A stretch of 64,000 nt of DNA from JBJGXI01 sp045635475 (GCF_045635475.1 NZ_JBJGXI010000001.1:62001-126000), one strand, 5' to 3'; shown: positions 18,251-27,235, counted from the first letter of the stretch. Numbers and translations: made by a program. Notes: generated by a model not told the origin, from the sequence alone.

Positions 18251-19135
18251 ATGAACTTTGAGAGTTTACGAATGTTTTGTCATGTTGTGGAAGAAGGCAG
18301 CATTAGTGGTGCAGCACGCGCAAGCTTCGTTTCGCAGCCAGCGGTTACAAGACGTATTCATCAGCTTGAAAATAGATACGGTACGTTACTGTTTGATCGA
18401 TCTGAGGGTAAGTTAATGCTCACAGAGGCTGGGAAAATTCTTTATCCATATGCTAAAGAGATATTAGAATATGAGAAAAAGTCTGTAGAGGCTATTGAAG
18501 AGATGCTTGGAACCCGTGAAACTGTCTTGCGGGTAGGAGCAAGTCTAACCATCGGAGAGTATTTACTACCAGGATTGTTAGGTAATCTTAAGAACCGGTA
18601 TCCTGATTTACAATTTAGCTTGTCGATCGGTAATACACCTTTTATTTTAACTAAATTAGAAGAAAATGAGATTGACTGTATTGCATTGGTAGAAAGTTTA
18701 GTCGAAGATACAGCATTAAACTTTCAAAAATTTGCCGATGACGAACTAGTATTAGTAACGTCTGAGCTTCATCGTTGGAAAGACCGAGCGGAAGTTTCCA
18801 TTAATGAACTAACAGAAGAAAAGATGATTTGGAGAGAGAAAGATTCTGGAACACGCCTGTTGGTGGAAAAGGAATTGAATAAATTAGGAATCTTAAATCA
18901 GATTGAAAATGCAATGGAGCTTGGAAGCATGCAGTCCATTAAAAGTGCTGTAGAAGCAGAATTAGGAATTAGCATCCTACCAAGGCTAACAGTAGTAAAA
19001 GAGTTGAAGTACGGCACTTTACGCGAAGTGAAAATTAAGGATTTTATCTTAATCAGAGATCTATGGATTGTGCAAAAAAACCAACGATTCAAAAAAGCTG
19101 CCCAGGTAAATTTTGAAGCATTTATTTTGCGGTGA
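18251..19135 (+). CDS. LysR-family transcriptional regulator
   Basis: A 294-residue LysR-type regulator. Winged helix-turn-helix at residues 1-60 (SLRMFCHVVEEGSISGAARA, SQPAVTRRIHQLE), and a two-lobed effector domain from about residue 90 (LRVGASLTIGEYLLPGLLG). The sequence resembles CysL-type regulators of sulfur metabolism. It is divergent from the TSUP/FGE operon with 183 bases between, the usual arrangement for control of the divergent genes. The effector is likely a sulfur compound or its precursor; this is inference. Confidence 0.88.
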   Translation: MNFESLRMFCHVVEEGSISGAARASFVSQPAVTRRIHQLENRYGTLLFDRSEGKLMLTEAGKILYPYAKEILEYEKKSVEAIEEMLGTRETVLRVGASLTIGEYLLPGLLGNLKNRYPDLQFSLSIGNTPFILTKLEENEIDCIALVESLVEDTALNFQKFADDELVLVTSELHRWKDRAEVSINELTEEKMIWREKDSGTRLLVEKELNKLGILNQIENAMELGSMQSIKSAVEAELGISILPRLTVVKELKYGTLREVKIKDFILIRDLWIVQKNQRFKKAAQVNFEAFILR

Positions 19136-19171
19136 CCATTAGACTATCAGACCCATCCGAAGCGTTCGCAA

Positions 19172-19213
19172 AATTTGTTGGTGTTGGGGCCTAGGCCCCA
19201 ACACCAACAAATT
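19172..19213. repeat. Perfect 42-bp palindrome after the LysR gene
   Basis: Both arms of 21 bases are exact reverse complements, centred on GGCCTAGGCC at 19192/19193. As RNA it would form a 19-bp stem with a 4-base loop. No T-run follows on either strand, though A/T-rich bases flank it. It lies 36 bases after the LysR stop codon and probably acts as a terminator or stabiliser of the 3' end. Confidence 0.75.
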
Positions 19214-19308
19214 AAAGGAAAACCTTATATGGCGGTTTCACAAAGAGTGTTGCATTTACTATTGCAATTTAGGATTAACAAAAAAATCTGAATATTTTAT
19301 AAAATGTA

Positions 19309-19337
19309 CTGACAACCTATAAAAGATGTGCTAATAT
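19309..19337 (+). promoter_or_regulatory. Promoter of the LacI/sulfatase/ABC operon
   Basis: CTGACA (19309-19314), a 17-base spacer, and TAATAT (19332-19337). It is 261 bases upstream of the LacI start. The long leader contains an operator and stem element A. Confidence 0.65.
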
Positions 19338-19349
19338 TGTCAGTGTTAA

Positions 19350-19396
19350 ACACTTTCGGTAATGTACCGAAAGTGTATCGGAAGTTTTTCGGTAAT
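19350..19396. promoter_or_regulatory. TTTCGGTA operator palindrome plus extra half-site
   Basis: ACACTTTCGGTA (19350-19361) and TACCGAAAGTGT (19365-19376) form a perfect 12-bp inverted repeat with a 3-base centre. The half-site TTTCGGTAAT recurs at 19387-19396. It begins 13 bases after the -10 box. The likely binder is the LacI-type protein encoded at 19598 (autoregulation). Confidence 0.65.
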
Positions 19397-19430
19397 ATAT
19401 TTAAATAAAATTATTAGTCAATCTGAGTTA

Positions 19431-19542
19431 GTCAATTTCATAATACTGATTTTTAATTATTCATATCCACATATAGTTGGATAAACCATTTTCGAACTGT
19501 GTGTGGATATAAATAACGGTGTATGGTAATTATGAAATTGAC
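19431..19542 (+). ncRNA. Stem element A: candidate structured 5'-leader RNA
   Basis: Closing stem P1: GTCAATTTCATAAT (19431-19444) pairs perfectly with ATTATGAAATTGAC (19529-19542). An inner 16-bp stem P2 (19463-19478 with 19495-19510) is complete when two U-G pairs are allowed, and its loop is GGATAAACCATTTTCG. Related elements occur at 22144, 34168 and 37231. It lies between promoter and start codon of the LacI gene. Covariation with element B in P2 supports RNA structure. A mobile repeat with terminal inverted repeats is the alternative. Confidence 0.55.
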
Positions 19543-19597
19543 TCGAGTAAAGATCTATAAAAATAATTGTAGCTAAAGTATGACAGGAGTGTTGGAT

Positions 19598-20614
19598 ATG
19601 AATATTAGAATAATTGCTAAGGCTTGTGATGTTTCCCCATCTACAGTGTCTAGGATTCTAAATAATAAGCCTGATGTAAACCCAGAGACTAGAAAAAAAG
19701 TAATTGAAACAATGGATGAAATGGGATTTAGACCAAGTCTAGTATCAGGAAATCATGAATCAATTGGCATAATTACCCCACAGGTTATTTTTACAGAGTT
19801 TATGGGAGAGCTTCTTATTGCAATAATGGAAACCGCTTATTCCATTAACAAAAATTTAACACTGATCCCTATTGGAGGTGAAGGTCTAAGAGAAGGCGAA
19901 AATATAACTCATTTTTGCCGTCAACGTGGCTTAAGTGGAATAATAATGATTGCTCCACCGATTGAGTCTAAGCTACCTCAACAATTGTCGGAAACTGATA
20001 TACCGCACGTTATTGTAGCAGGTACATATAAAGAGAAAAATATATCATGGGTTGATGTTGACAATACTGGTGGTGTTGACGAAGCCATAACTTATTTGAT
20101 GGAAAGTGGTCATCGGCGAGTTGCTCTTATAAATTCTAAATTATATACGCAGTGCTTGAAGGATAGGGTTGATGGATATTATAAAGCTCATAAAAGGTAC
20201 GAAATAGAACCCGATCCGAATATTATTTTCGAAACAGTAGATGCAGGAATGAACTTGTCGGATGTAGTAGGATACCTGGTCAAATCCCCCAATCCACCAA
20301 CAGCGATTTTTTGCACAACATATAGGGATAGTATAAGCGTATTGAACCAATTGCAAAAAGAAGGAGTAAAAGTTCCTGAAGAGATTTCTGTTGCTGGTTT
20401 TGGTGACTACCAAGTGTCTCCATATACCAATCCACCAATGACTACCGTTCATCAACCGATATATGAAATGGGAAGATCTGCTATAAACCTCTTTAATGAA
20501 ATTAGAAATGGTGACAGACGAGAGAATAAATATGAAATGCTCTCTACAAAATTAATGATAAGAGATTCTACTAGAGCTTTAAATAAAAGTGAAATTACAG
20601 GAGAGGATGTATGA
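19598..20614 (+). CDS. LacI-family transcriptional regulator
   Basis: About 338 residues. Residues 1-55 form the LacI helix-turn-helix and hinge (IRIIAKACDVSPSTVSRILN, PDVNPETRKKVIETM). The effector domain begins IGIITPQVIFTEFMGELL and ends with the family pattern ISVAGFGDYQVSPYTNPPMTTVHQP. The ATG at 19598 follows AGGAG; the ATG at 19580 precedes that site. Its stop overlaps the start region of the next sulfatase, so both are cotranscribed with the ABC transporter. The operator at 19350 is likely its own. Confidence 0.9.
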   Translation: MNIRIIAKACDVSPSTVSRILNNKPDVNPETRKKVIETMDEMGFRPSLVSGNHESIGIITPQVIFTEFMGELLIAIMETAYSINKNLTLIPIGGEGLREGENITHFCRQRGLSGIIMIAPPIESKLPQQLSETDIPHVIVAGTYKEKNISWVDVDNTGGVDEAITYLMESGHRRVALINSKLYTQCLKDRVDGYYKAHKRYEIEPDPNIIFETVDAGMNLSDVVGYLVKSPNPPTAIFCTTYRDSISVLNQLQKEGVKVPEEISVAGFGDYQVSPYTNPPMTTVHQPIYEMGRSAINLFNEIRNGDRRENKYEMLSTKLMIRDSTRALNKSEITGEDV

Positions 20615-20615
20615 A

Positions 20616-22106
20616 ATGAATGATGTTACCAAGCCTAATGTACTTTTGATTATGACAGACCAGCAAAGGTGGGATACCATTCATGCTGGTGGTAATGATT
20701 ATATTGAAACACCAAATTTAGACCGTTTATGTTCAACGGGGGTTCGTTTTGATAACGCTTACAGTGAATCGCCTGAATGTGTACCAGCTAGGGCATCAGT
20801 TTTAACTGGGAGATGGGGCCATGATACTGGGTGCTTACATAATACAACACCTTTATCGGAAGAAGTACCCACTTTTGTTGATTCATTATCTGATTCTGGT
20901 TACTGGACAGAAGCAGTTGGTAAGATGCACTTCGAACCAGTTCGTACTTCACATGGCTTTAAAAAGATCCATTTATCTGAAGAAATTCCGGAGTCTATGG
21001 AAGGTGATGATTTCTTACAATATTTAAAATCTGTTGGTTACGGAAATGTCCATGAACCTCATGGCGTTCGACATGAATATTATTATGTTCCGCAGGTGTC
21101 GCAATTACCAAATGCGCATCACAATACGACTTGGGTGGGAGATAAAACCGTTGAATTCCTTAATAAAAAGAAAAGAGACCCGTGGTTTTTCTTTACTTCT
21201 TTTATAAAACCACATCCGCCATTTGACGCAACCATACCATACCTAAATATGTATAATCACGAAGAATTACCACTCCCAAGTCGTTCAGAAGAAGAAAAGA
21301 AGCATTTGTTTGATCTATTAAATTGGCAAACTTATACAAAATGGATGGAATCAGTAGATGACAATCTAACTCGTTTAATAAAGGCAAATTATTATGCCTG
21401 TATAACACAGTTAGATACTCAAATAGGTAGGATTCTGGATGTCTTAGAGTCAACAGGACAAAGAGATAATACTTTAATAATTTTTATGTCGGATCATGGT
21501 GAATTATTGGGCGATCATTTTCAATGGGGAAAAAGGTGTTTTTATAACGGAGCAATGCGAATCCCATTAATACTTTCTTGGCCAACAAGAATACCTCAGG
21601 GAGAGGTTAGAGATCAATTTGCTAGTCTAATTGATATTGCACCAACGATATTGAATACTTGTGGTTTAGTTGAACAGTCGAATAAACTACCAGGTGATAA
21701 CATTGTGGAGTTCGCGCTGAACAAGGAAGTTTCGGGAAGAAAAATAGCATTTGGTGAGTTTGGTGTGAAAGAGAAAGCAATTTATATGGCTTGGGATGGA
21801 GATTGGAAATATATTTATACACCAAATGGTTCTAAAGAAGGCTTATATTACTTACCTGAAGATCCTAATGAATTAAAAAACTTAGCAAGTGATAATAAAG
21901 TATTAAATAAGAAGATGCATTTAAAAAATGAACTTATCAAATTCTTCAAAAAAGAAAACTATGATGAAGCCTTAAGTGATGATAAATATGATTTACTAAG
22001 CCTACCTGAAACTAATATTCCTGATTGGAGAAACAGGCAATATGCTAAATGGACAGACGTGCAGGTAAAATATAATGCGACTGATATATATGCAAGTAAA
22101 AACTAA
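20616..22106 (+). CDS. Type I sulfatase, cytoplasmic
   Basis: About 496 residues, with formylglycine motif C-V-P-A-R (Cys55), MTDQQRWDT at residues 13-21, GKMHF near 106, and MSDHGELLGDH near 295. The ATG at 20616 lies 9 bases after AGGAGAGG, which is inside the end of the LacI gene. Earlier in-frame starts overlap that site. No signal peptide. It lies directly after the LacI regulator and before the ABC importer, so the imported sugar is its probable substrate. Confidence 0.92.
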   Translation: MNDVTKPNVLLIMTDQQRWDTIHAGGNDYIETPNLDRLCSTGVRFDNAYSESPECVPARASVLTGRWGHDTGCLHNTTPLSEEVPTFVDSLSDSGYWTEAVGKMHFEPVRTSHGFKKIHLSEEIPESMEGDDFLQYLKSVGYGNVHEPHGVRHEYYYVPQVSQLPNAHHNTTWVGDKTVEFLNKKKRDPWFFFTSFIKPHPPFDATIPYLNMYNHEELPLPSRSEEEKKHLFDLLNWQTYTKWMESVDDNLTRLIKANYYACITQLDTQIGRILDVLESTGQRDNTLIIFMSDHGELLGDHFQWGKRCFYNGAMRIPLILSWPTRIPQGEVRDQFASLIDIAPTILNTCGLVEQSNKLPGDNIVEFALNKEVSGRKIAFGEFGVKEKAIYMAWDGDWKYIYTPNGSKEGLYYLPEDPNELKNLASDNKVLNKKMHLKNELIKFFKKENYDEALSDDKYDLLSLPETNIPDWRNRQYAKWTDVQVKYNATDIYASKN

Positions 22107-22143
22107 CTTAAAAGACTAAAAATTTATATTTTTTCTTAGATTA

Positions 22144-22244
22144 GTCAATTTAATAATACTGATTTTTAGCTATATACATACAGTCGGATTAAACCGTCTC
22201 CGAACTATATGCAGATAGCTGTATAAGGTGTTTATGAAATTGAC
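22144..22244 (+). ncRNA. Stem element B: candidate structured RNA before the ABC transporter
   Basis: Same design as element A. P1 is GTCAATTTAATAA paired with TTTATGAAATTGAC with one mismatch. A conserved ATACTGATTTTTA follows. P2 is 17-18 bp (AGCTAT...CAGT with ACTATATGCAGATAGCT), with a few mismatches. The loop GGATTAAACCGTCTCCG is nearly the same as in A. Against A, at least two P2 pairs differ on both sides and still pair (C-G to U-A, A-U to C-G). It lies 40 bases before the permease start codon, between cistrons. Confidence 0.55.
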
Positions 22245-22283
22245 TCAGATGTCGAATTAATAAGTTGAGGAGGTCATTTGATA

Positions 22284-23168
22284 ATGAATCAAGTAGTCAG
22301 AAAGATGTTTATTGCTTACATTTTTTTATTACCGGCAGTACTTACGTTAGGTATTATAAAATACTTTCCATTCGCTCAAGGTGTTTATAAATCTTTGTTT
22401 AGTTGGAATGGTGCAAATGTAGACAAATTTATAGGACTTGATAATTATATAGAACTATTTCAAGATCCTGTATTTCTCACATCCTTACTCAATATCGTTA
22501 TCATTACAATTAGTTACTTAATAGGACAAATAATTTTTCCGTTAACAGCTGCAATTGGTGTATTTCACTTGCCGAAAAAGATTCAAAGTGTTTATAAAAC
22601 ATTATTTATTGTTCCGATGATTGTCCCTCTTATTATTATATTTCTATTGTGGAGATGGATTTATATGGGGGATTATGGGGTTATTAATGAATTGTTAAAT
22701 GTAATTGGGCTAGAGAACTGGGCTAGGGATTGGCTAGGTAATAGTGAGACAGCATTGTGGTCTATTGTATTTGTTAACTTCCCGTGGATAGGAACAATCG
22801 CTTTCTTAATATTCTTAGCGGGACTGATAGCTATCTCTCCGGAGCTATACGAGGCAGGTAGAATCGATGGAATGGGGGTATGGCAGAGAATCAGATATAT
22901 AGAATTGCCACTTATAAAAAATCAAATTCGCCTAGTTGTTATTTTAAGTGTTATTACTCCATTTCAAAGCTTTGAAAACATTTTAATTTTAACACAAGGG
23001 GGTCCAGGATATAGGACAATGACTCCTGCTTACTATCTATACAAATCCGGATTTGAGTATAACCAGTTAGGTTATGCGTCAGCAATCGGGGTAGTAGTAT
23101 TCGTCATATTGATTACCTTCACCATTTTAGCTAACAAATTTATAAAACCGTCAGAAAGATTAGATTAA
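22284..23168 (+). CDS. ABC sugar transporter permease (MalF-like)
   Basis: About 294 residues with six hydrophobic helices and the EAA loop YEAGRIDGMGVWQRIRYIELPLI near residue 190, which contacts the ATPase. It belongs to the carbohydrate uptake family 1 importers (type of UgpA/MalF/AlgM1). The ATG at 22284 is 10 bases after GAGGAGG; a TTG at 22278 is too close. Next gene starts after 13 bases. No ATP-binding subunit is encoded nearby. Confidence 0.92.
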   Translation: MNQVVRKMFIAYIFLLPAVLTLGIIKYFPFAQGVYKSLFSWNGANVDKFIGLDNYIELFQDPVFLTSLLNIVIITISYLIGQIIFPLTAAIGVFHLPKKIQSVYKTLFIVPMIVPLIIIFLLWRWIYMGDYGVINELLNVIGLENWARDWLGNSETALWSIVFVNFPWIGTIAFLIFLAGLIAISPELYEAGRIDGMGVWQRIRYIELPLIKNQIRLVVILSVITPFQSFENILILTQGGPGYRTMTPAYYLYKSGFEYNQLGYASAIGVVVFVILITFTILANKFIKPSERLD

Positions 23169-23181
23169 AGGAGGGGTATAA

Positions 23182-24000
23182 ATGAAAGTGAAACCAACGA
23201 CACTTTGGAATTTTTGTTTTGTTACTTTTCTACTATTATTAACATTATTTCCTTTTTATTTGTTAATTATAACTTCATTTAAATATCAAGATCAGATTAT
23301 AAACCATTTCTGGATACCTATTTTTCCGTTACATCTTGAAAACTATCTAAACGCTTTTATGCAAATTTGGAGATTTATTCTAAACTCTGTTGTTGTTACA
23401 GGTGGCATTATTGTTGGAGTAATTATTAATTCCACAATGGCTGGTTATGCCTTTTCTCGATTTAACTTTATAGGGAAAAACTTCATGTATTATTTCATCA
23501 TTATGTTAATGATGGTTCCAGGATTCTTATTATTAATACCCCAATTTATTCTTTTTCGTGATCTTGGATTAATTAACACATATGCAGCTCAGATCTTAGC
23601 ACCAATGGCTTTTGGTACTGCATTAGCTACGATGTTAACTAGAACTTTTTTTGAGGAAATTCCTAAGAGTTTATTAGAATCTGCTGAGATGGACGGTGCA
23701 AATGAACTGCAAATTTTCGCAAAAATATTTATTCCCATGTCAAAACCTATTATTGCTACTATAGCGGTGGTAAACGCCATCACAGGCTGGAATAACTACA
23801 TTTGGCCATTGGTTGTTACCTCAGGTGATAAAGTAAGACCGGTTATCCTAGCATTAAATAATATATCTGGTCCTCTAAATGAAGTGCAGGGTATTGAATT
23901 TGCTGGATATGTCATTGCTTCTATTCCTATTCTTATATTATTTTCATTTGCAACTAGACCATTTGTAGCAGGCTTGACATCGGGTGCTCTTAAGGGATAA
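23182..24000 (+). CDS. ABC sugar transporter permease (MalG-like)
   Basis: A 272-residue second permease with six helices. The EAA loop is LLESAEMDGANELQIFAKIFIPMSKP near residues 154-180. The C-terminal RPFVAGLTSGALKG is typical of this family and interacts with the ATPase subunit. It forms a heterodimer with the preceding permease. AAAGGAGG precedes the ATG. It was identified by topology, the EAA motif and order in the operon. Confidence 0.93.
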   Translation: MKVKPTTLWNFCFVTFLLLLTLFPFYLLIITSFKYQDQIINHFWIPIFPLHLENYLNAFMQIWRFILNSVVVTGGIIVGVIINSTMAGYAFSRFNFIGKNFMYYFIIMLMMVPGFLLLIPQFILFRDLGLINTYAAQILAPMAFGTALATMLTRTFFEEIPKSLLESAEMDGANELQIFAKIFIPMSKPIIATIAVVNAITGWNNYIWPLVVTSGDKVRPVILALNNISGPLNEVQGIEFAGYVIASIPILILFSFATRPFVAGLTSGALKG

Positions 24001-24004
24001 GAAG

Positions 24005-24076
24005 AGTTATTATTCTAGGAGGTGATCGTCTTATAAGCATTTTATAAGCTCTCTTAAATTCCGCGCAATAATAACT
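24005..24076 (+). other. Nested hairpins between permease and binding-protein genes
   Basis: AGTTATTATT (24005-24014) pairs with AATAATAACT (24067-24076), enclosing CTTATAA-GCATT-TTATAAG (24030-24048). Such intercistronic structures often raise the amount of binding-protein message over permease message. Confidence 0.45.
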
Positions 24077-24098
24077 TATAGAAAGGATGTTATTAATT

Positions 24099-25541
24099 AT
24101 GAAAATGAAAGCGCTTTTAGGTAGTGTGTTGTTAGCATTGCTGATTCTAGTGGCAGGTTGTAGTGATGATTCTACTACAGGTAATGACAGTGATACTAAT
24201 ACTGATGGAGGATTAAGTGGGGATCTTGATGTAACCATTATAACGGAATACGGAGGCGATGGTGAAGAGGTAGATACTATTGAATCTATGGTTAATGATT
24301 ATATGGAATTAAATCCAAATGTAAATGTAAATCTTCAGATTGAACAAATTAATACGAATGACCATCGAACCTGGGTAACGACACAACTATTGGGTGGTAC
24401 TGCTCCGGATGTATTTACGACGAGATATGTTTGGGACCAAGAAGATTTACAAAAGGGTCTTTTGACAGATTTAACTCCATATTTCCAGGAAGAAAATCCA
24501 TATGCGGATAACCAAGTCTGGGAAGATACTTTTCAAGAATCGGTATTAGAGCAATTAAAAGGTGCAGATAAAAGCTATGCAGGGGTTCCTCAATATGTAA
24601 ATGCCGTACGTGTTATTTATAACAAAGATGTATTCGAAGAAGTTGGAGTTGAAGTGCCTGAAACTTGGAGTGAATTTATAGATACTCAAGAGAAGCTTAA
24701 AGAACATGATATTGTTCCATTTGCTATGCCTAATTCAGGATTAGGAGATAATGCACTTAACTGGGCAAGTAGAATACTAATAGATCAGTTGCTAAAGGAT
24801 AATCTGGATACGCTTGACCATAATGGTAGTGGCGTTCTAGACTTAAATGAATATGTGAAAGCGGTTGAAGAAGGTCAGATTGACAATACTAAATCTCCAT
24901 ATAAGGATGTTTGGACTATTTTAAAAGATTGGAGTCCTTATTGGTCTAATAGTTACAATGGTTTAAATTACGATAGTGCAGTTGATATGTTCTTGCGTGG
25001 CGATTCTGCTATGATGCTAATGGCCTTATCGGCTTATAAGAGTGTAGATAAATCTGATGCTAGAGATTTTGAAGTAGGTGCTTTTCCTATTCCAATATTA
25101 ACTAAAGACATTCACGAAGATGCTAGTGAGAGAGTAACTGAATTGGGTACGGTTCCACAAATGCCTTTAGTTATACCTGCTGATATTGATGAAAATAAAA
25201 AAGAACTGGCTATTGATTTCATTAAGTATACTACATCTCCTGAAGTACAGAGTATGAATGCTGAAAAGTTATATCGTGCGCCAGTAGTTAAAGATATTCC
25301 ATTACCAGCTAAGCTAGAAGGTTTTCAGTTAGTTGGTGACAACTATACTTTTAAACTCTATGCTCCGGCATTTGATAGAAACTTAGCTGAAATAAGTATT
25401 AACCAATCCCAACTTTATTTGCAGGACGATATAACAAATACGGAGTTTATGGAAGTTATCAATGAAGGCATGAGGGATGGTGTAAGCCAAATGATGGAAT
25501 CAAATGATTGGAATGCAGATAACAATTATGGACTAGAATAA
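24099..25541 (+). CDS. ABC sugar-binding lipoprotein with an EF-hand-like loop
   Basis: About 480 residues, extracellular solute-binding protein family 1. Signal peptide with lipobox L-V-A-G-C (Cys21), an acidic/Thr-rich linker, then the mature domain from about residue 45. Unusual: residues 240-251 read DHNGSGVLDLNE, a canonical 12-residue EF-hand calcium loop with D1, N3, S5, D9 and E12. To my knowledge the alginate-binding proteins AlgQ1/AlgQ2 also carry a calcium site of this kind, so an acidic saccharide ligand is plausible. The ATG at 24099 is preferred over 24087 because GAAAGGA overlaps the latter. Confidence 0.9.
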   Translation: MKMKALLGSVLLALLILVAGCSDDSTTGNDSDTNTDGGLSGDLDVTIITEYGGDGEEVDTIESMVNDYMELNPNVNVNLQIEQINTNDHRTWVTTQLLGGTAPDVFTTRYVWDQEDLQKGLLTDLTPYFQEENPYADNQVWEDTFQESVLEQLKGADKSYAGVPQYVNAVRVIYNKDVFEEVGVEVPETWSEFIDTQEKLKEHDIVPFAMPNSGLGDNALNWASRILIDQLLKDNLDTLDHNGSGVLDLNEYVKAVEEGQIDNTKSPYKDVWTILKDWSPYWSNSYNGLNYDSAVDMFLRGDSAMMLMALSAYKSVDKSDARDFEVGAFPIPILTKDIHEDASERVTELGTVPQMPLVIPADIDENKKELAIDFIKYTTSPEVQSMNAEKLYRAPVVKDIPLPAKLEGFQLVGDNYTFKLYAPAFDRNLAEISINQSQLYLQDDITNTEFMEVINEGMRDGVSQMMESNDWNADNNYGLE

Positions 25542-25574
25542 CATCTTTTTGTGATTCGTTTTGAGGAGAATGTA

Positions 25575-26876
25575 ATGAATAATAAGCCGAATATTATCTT
25601 TGTTTTTGCCGATCAATTACGAGCTGATGTGCTTCCATGCTATGGAGATATGCAAGCGATTACTCCAGGTTTTGAGAAGCTAGCATCAGAAAGTCTTGTG
25701 TATCATAATGCGATTGCCAATGCTCCTGTGTGTGGACCATCCAGAGCCTCGTTATTAACTGGATGCTATCCACTTGAACACAAAGTAGTGGTTAATGATA
25801 TGCCTTTAACCACGGAGCGAGATACTATAGCGAAAAAATTAAAACAAACTGGTTATAAAACAGGTTATATTGGGAAATGGCATCTAGATGGAATGCCTAG
25901 AGATAAATTCACTCCCCCAGGAGATCGACGCCAGGGTTTTGATGACTATTGGGCTGTATATAATTGTAGTCATGAGTATTTCGATACAAAGTACTATAAA
26001 AATAACCCGGATTTGATTACTAGTAATTCTTATGAGCCTGTACATCAAACTAAATTAGCAATAGAGTGTATTAATGAATGGAGTAAATTCGACCAACCAT
26101 TTTGTTTATTTCTATCATGGGGTCCACCCCATGATCCCTATGATCAGGTACCAAAGAAATACAAAGAGCTCTATTCTAATATAGAGCCTAAGGATAATTG
26201 TGCGTCCTTTGATCATGACCAATTACGAGACTATTATGCACAAGTATCAGCATTAGATGACCAATTGGAATTATTACTAGATTGTACAAAGGATCTCGGT
26301 ATAGAAGAAAATACAATTTTCGTATTTACATCTGATCATGGGGATATGCTAGGTTCTCATGGCTATCAATTAAAACAGCTTCCTTTTGAGGAGTCGATAC
26401 ATGTACCATTATTTATTAAGTGGACCAATCATATTGAAGCGGGAGTAACTGATGAGCTTATAGGTATTACAGATTTGACACCTACCATTCTAGGTTTAGC
26501 AGGTATTGATAGTAGCAGTGAAATGTCAGGTGTAGACTTAAGTGCAAACATTACAACTGGATCAGGCATACAGCGAGATTCAATACCCATTATGAATATT
26601 GTGCCAGGCGGAAATGCTTTTAAATATGGAGAAAGTGAACCTTGGCGAGGGATTAGGACGAAGCGTTATACGTATGCTAGGTTTAGAAGCACGCCATGGA
26701 TTTTATATGATAATACAAAGGACCCTCAACAACTTAATAATATGATAGATGATGAAATTTATAGTGAAATTAAAGATACTTTAGAAAAAGAGTTAATAAA
26801 TTGGTTATTCTATTTAGATGATGAATTTTTATCGGGAGAAGAGCACTTGAACAAAATCTTAAATCAACAAATATAA
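25575..26876 (+). CDS. Type I sulfatase, cytoplasmic
   Basis: About 433 residues, with formylglycine motif C-G-P-S-R (Cys53), FADQLRADV near the N-terminus, GKWHLDG near 103, and TSDHGDMLGSHG near 255. The LGSHG version and EESIHVPLFI are shared with the sulfatase at 29473 and the dead copy at 27386-28121. They form one subgroup. GAGGAG precedes the ATG; the frame extending to 25551 lacks a site. It is the last gene of the LacI/ABC operon and ends at a clear terminator. No signal peptide. Confidence 0.92.
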   Translation: MNNKPNIIFVFADQLRADVLPCYGDMQAITPGFEKLASESLVYHNAIANAPVCGPSRASLLTGCYPLEHKVVVNDMPLTTERDTIAKKLKQTGYKTGYIGKWHLDGMPRDKFTPPGDRRQGFDDYWAVYNCSHEYFDTKYYKNNPDLITSNSYEPVHQTKLAIECINEWSKFDQPFCLFLSWGPPHDPYDQVPKKYKELYSNIEPKDNCASFDHDQLRDYYAQVSALDDQLELLLDCTKDLGIEENTIFVFTSDHGDMLGSHGYQLKQLPFEESIHVPLFIKWTNHIEAGVTDELIGITDLTPTILGLAGIDSSSEMSGVDLSANITTGSGIQRDSIPIMNIVPGGNAFKYGESEPWRGIRTKRYTYARFRSTPWILYDNTKDPQQLNNMIDDEIYSEIKDTLEKELINWLFYLDDEFLSGEEHLNKILNQQI

Positions 26877-26880
26877 GTGG

Positions 26881-26917
26881 AACGGTGCATGTTATACCAT
26901 TAGTATGCACCGTTTTT
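26881..26917 (+). terminator. Intrinsic terminator of the ABC/sulfatase operon
   Basis: A perfect 10-bp stem AACGGTGCAT / ATGCACCGTT with a 14-base loop, followed by TTTTT, 5 bases after the sulfatase stop. Confidence 0.88.
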
Positions 26918-27129
26918 GGTGTGCTAGGGACACACACATTCTCTCGTACATTTGAATATGGCAAGTGAAGATTCAAGTATCTAGTGCTTTAATAATTTTC
27001 TTGTGGTATCACTACTTAAAGAATACCCACGTATACGGAGCGGCATTTTCTTAATTTATTGACTGTCTTAAAGTTCGAAATCCGAAAGTTCAAAATGACT
27101 ACAAGGTGGTGGGAAAATCTGAGAAAATA

Positions 27130-27235
27130 GTTGCTTTGCCATATGACGGCTACTGGAAGGTCCTTGGCACGTGTGCTTGGGGCTTAAATGAAGCCGCCGT
27201 ATACCGAACGGTAAGTATGGTTAGGTAGGTTGTGA
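27130..27235 (+). other. Possible group II intron tail remnant
   Basis: GAAGCCGCCGTATACCGAAC followed by GGTAAGTATGGTT (about 27190-27225) resembles the conserved sequence near the end of bacterial group II intron reverse transcriptase regions, where a GCCG-GTAT hairpin with a GTACGGT-like partner occurs. No reverse transcriptase frame, exon junction or full domain V can be shown. The surrounding 26918-27385 contains no gene. Confidence 0.25.

Noticed and set aside
19431..19542. Purine or other known riboswitch for element A
   Set aside because: The conserved core bases of purine, TPP, SAM, lysine and glycine riboswitches are absent; only a generic closed stem is shared.
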